Below, piece by piece: positions 55,634 to 60,000 of a stretch of 60,000 bases of DNA. Location of the stretch: positions 277,501-337,500 of the forward strand of contig NZ_JQNI01000002.1 in the NCBI RefSeq assembly GCF_000745175.1, read 5' to 3'. The translations under genes were made by a program, and so were the position numbers. The notes beneath the pieces were generated by a model, which was not told the origin of the DNA, searched no databases, and saw only the letters and a program-made list of their open reading frames with translations. The stretch comes from Deinococcus sp. YIM 77859. GTDB taxonomy: Bacteria; Deinococcota; Deinococci; Deinococcales; Deinococcaceae. Every line of letters starts with the position of its first letter. Positions within the stretch are counted from its first letter, which is position 1.

Positions 55634-55637
55634 TACC

Positions 55638-55639
<2 letters not shown>
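55634..55639 (+). promoter_or_regulatory. -10 element of hrpB, leaderless type
   Basis: TACCAT ends 7 bases before a GTG at 55647. It overlaps the ATG at 55638, so a leaderless message would begin translation at the GTG. Confidence 0.45.
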
Positions 55640-58130
<2,491 letters not shown>

Positions 58131-58149
58131 CTTGAGAGGCAAAGAATCA

Positions 58150-58167
58150 GGTGGGAGACCCCCCACC
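58150..58167. terminator. hairpin between convergent hrpB and ddrA operon
   Basis: GGTGGG and CCCACC with a 6-base loop lie 2 bases past the microprotein stop on the minus strand and 20 bases past hrpB. TGATTCTTTG follows on the minus strand, so weak termination of the ddrA unit is plausible. Confidence 0.5.
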
Positions 58168-58168
58168 C

Positions 58169-58257
58169 CTACAGCAGGTTCGCCAGCGCCCCGCCGATCA
58201 GCGTGAGCATCAGCACGCCGAGGATCACGGCGGCGAGTTGCCGCGGCGTCACCGGGT

Positions 58258-58261
<4 letters not shown>
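58169..58261 (-). CDS. 30-residue single-span membrane microprotein coupled to ddrA
   Basis: An unreported-looking small gene: ATG 58261 to TAG 58169 encodes 30 residues. It begins MNPVTPRQL and ends GGALANLL, with a hydrophobic span AAVILGVLMLTLIGGALA that is long enough to cross a membrane once. Its ATG overlaps the ddrA TGA as ATGA, the usual sign of translational coupling, and a hairpin follows just after its stop. It is too short for automatic gene callers. The basic residue (Arg7) before the span predicts an N-in topology. Function unknown; position suggests tethering or signalling linked to DdrA. It could instead be a chance frame. Confidence 0.5.
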
Positions 58262-58863
<602 letters not shown>

Positions 58864-58869
58864 GGATTT

Positions 58870-58898
58870 AGTCTATAACAGAACACAGTTACGGTCAA
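58870..58898 (-). promoter_or_regulatory. ddrA promoter, leaderless type
   Basis: On the minus strand TTGACC (-35, 58898-58893) and TAGACT (-10, 58875-58870) are separated by exactly 17 bases; the ATG starts 6 bases after the -10. This is the clearest promoter in the window. Confidence 0.8.
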
Positions 58899-58905
58899 GA
58901 CAGAA
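58889..58905. promoter_or_regulatory. degenerate radiation/desiccation response motif (RDRM) at ddrA
   Basis: A 17-mer, on the minus strand TTCTGTCTTGACCGTAA, overlaps the -35 hexamer. It agrees with the published consensus TTATGTCATTGACATAA at 11 of 17 positions; one half-site matches at 6 of 7. DdrO bound here would occlude RNA polymerase. The match is imperfect, so the identification rests partly on context. Confidence 0.6.
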
Positions 58906-59000
58906 TGAGAAGGAGGAGGGTGGTCACGAGGCGGGCCCCGACTCAGAGGCCAAAGCAAAGAGGCACCCGTCACCGGATGCCCCTCGCCGCCCGTGCTCGG

Positions 59001-60000
<1,000 letters not shown>

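Noticed and set aside
58131..58168. Further short gene between hrpB and the ddrA unit
   Set aside because: Only a hairpin is visible; no frame with start signal fits the 38 bases.

Overview
The window is a GC-rich, gene-dense bacterial chromosome segment, almost certainly from a Deinococcus species. The strongest marker is ddrA at 58258-58863, the Deinococcus DNA-damage-response gene. A RAD52-like DdrA under a degenerate radiation/desiccation response motif, a tRNA-dependent amidation subunit next to serS, and the abundance of starts that look leaderless all agree with this. I could not assign a species. No rRNA, tRNA, insertion sequence, prophage or CRISPR array was seen, so this is core and lineage-specific chromosome, not an obvious island.

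Layout. 1-5651: the end of a complex I operon (nuoJ truncated by the window edge, then nuoK, L, M, N). 5683-8674: a FecR-domain exported protein coupled to a CHASE2-GGDEF protein, divergent from an ABC-F ATPase. 10611-15414: minus-strand genes for a secreted sugar-binding-like protein, an erythromycin-esterase-like protein paired with a phosphoribosyltransferase, TelA and a secreted BsuPI-like protein. 15484-17057: gatC-serS. 17076-20401: an EfeO-like imelysin gene coupled to an FTR1 iron permease. 20483-23778: small unknown genes, comF and two exported proteins. 23792-26041: a ring-cleaving dioxygenase/esterase fusion with a MarR regulator, resembling a quinone-stress module. 26142-30298: aminotransferase, NYN-domain protein with a terminator-like leader, queA, GNAT.

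30384-38511: M3 oligopeptidase, CAP-domain protein, ruvA (with a small ORF coupled to its start), LtrA, a membrane Ser/Thr kinase with a C-terminal propeller, a glutaredoxin-like protein and ftsY. 38532-43172: a complete livKHMGF branched-chain amino acid ABC operon with an operator-like palindrome and an intercistronic hairpin. 43388-49566: acyl-CoA dehydrogenase, GNAT, FemX-like transferase, PpiC foldase, argJ, SDR. 49730-58130: a large nuclease lipoprotein, a compact pyrophosphatase-like protein, a second SDR, a thioredoxin-reductase-like flavoprotein and helicase HrpB. 58169-60000: ddrA with a previously unannotated 30-residue membrane microprotein coupled to its stop codon, then a truncated subtilisin-like protease.

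The most distinctive signals are: (1) the ddrA-coupled microprotein; (2) the ddrA promoter, where a -35, a -10, an RDRM-like 17-mer and a leaderless ATG are exactly in register; (3) seventeen starts preceded at 6-7 nt by TANNNT, which suggests widespread leaderless mRNAs; (4) a terminator-like hairpin in the leader of the NYN-domain gene; and (5) small upstream ORFs coupled to ruvA and possibly to the kinase gene. All regulatory statements are read from sequence only and are unproven.
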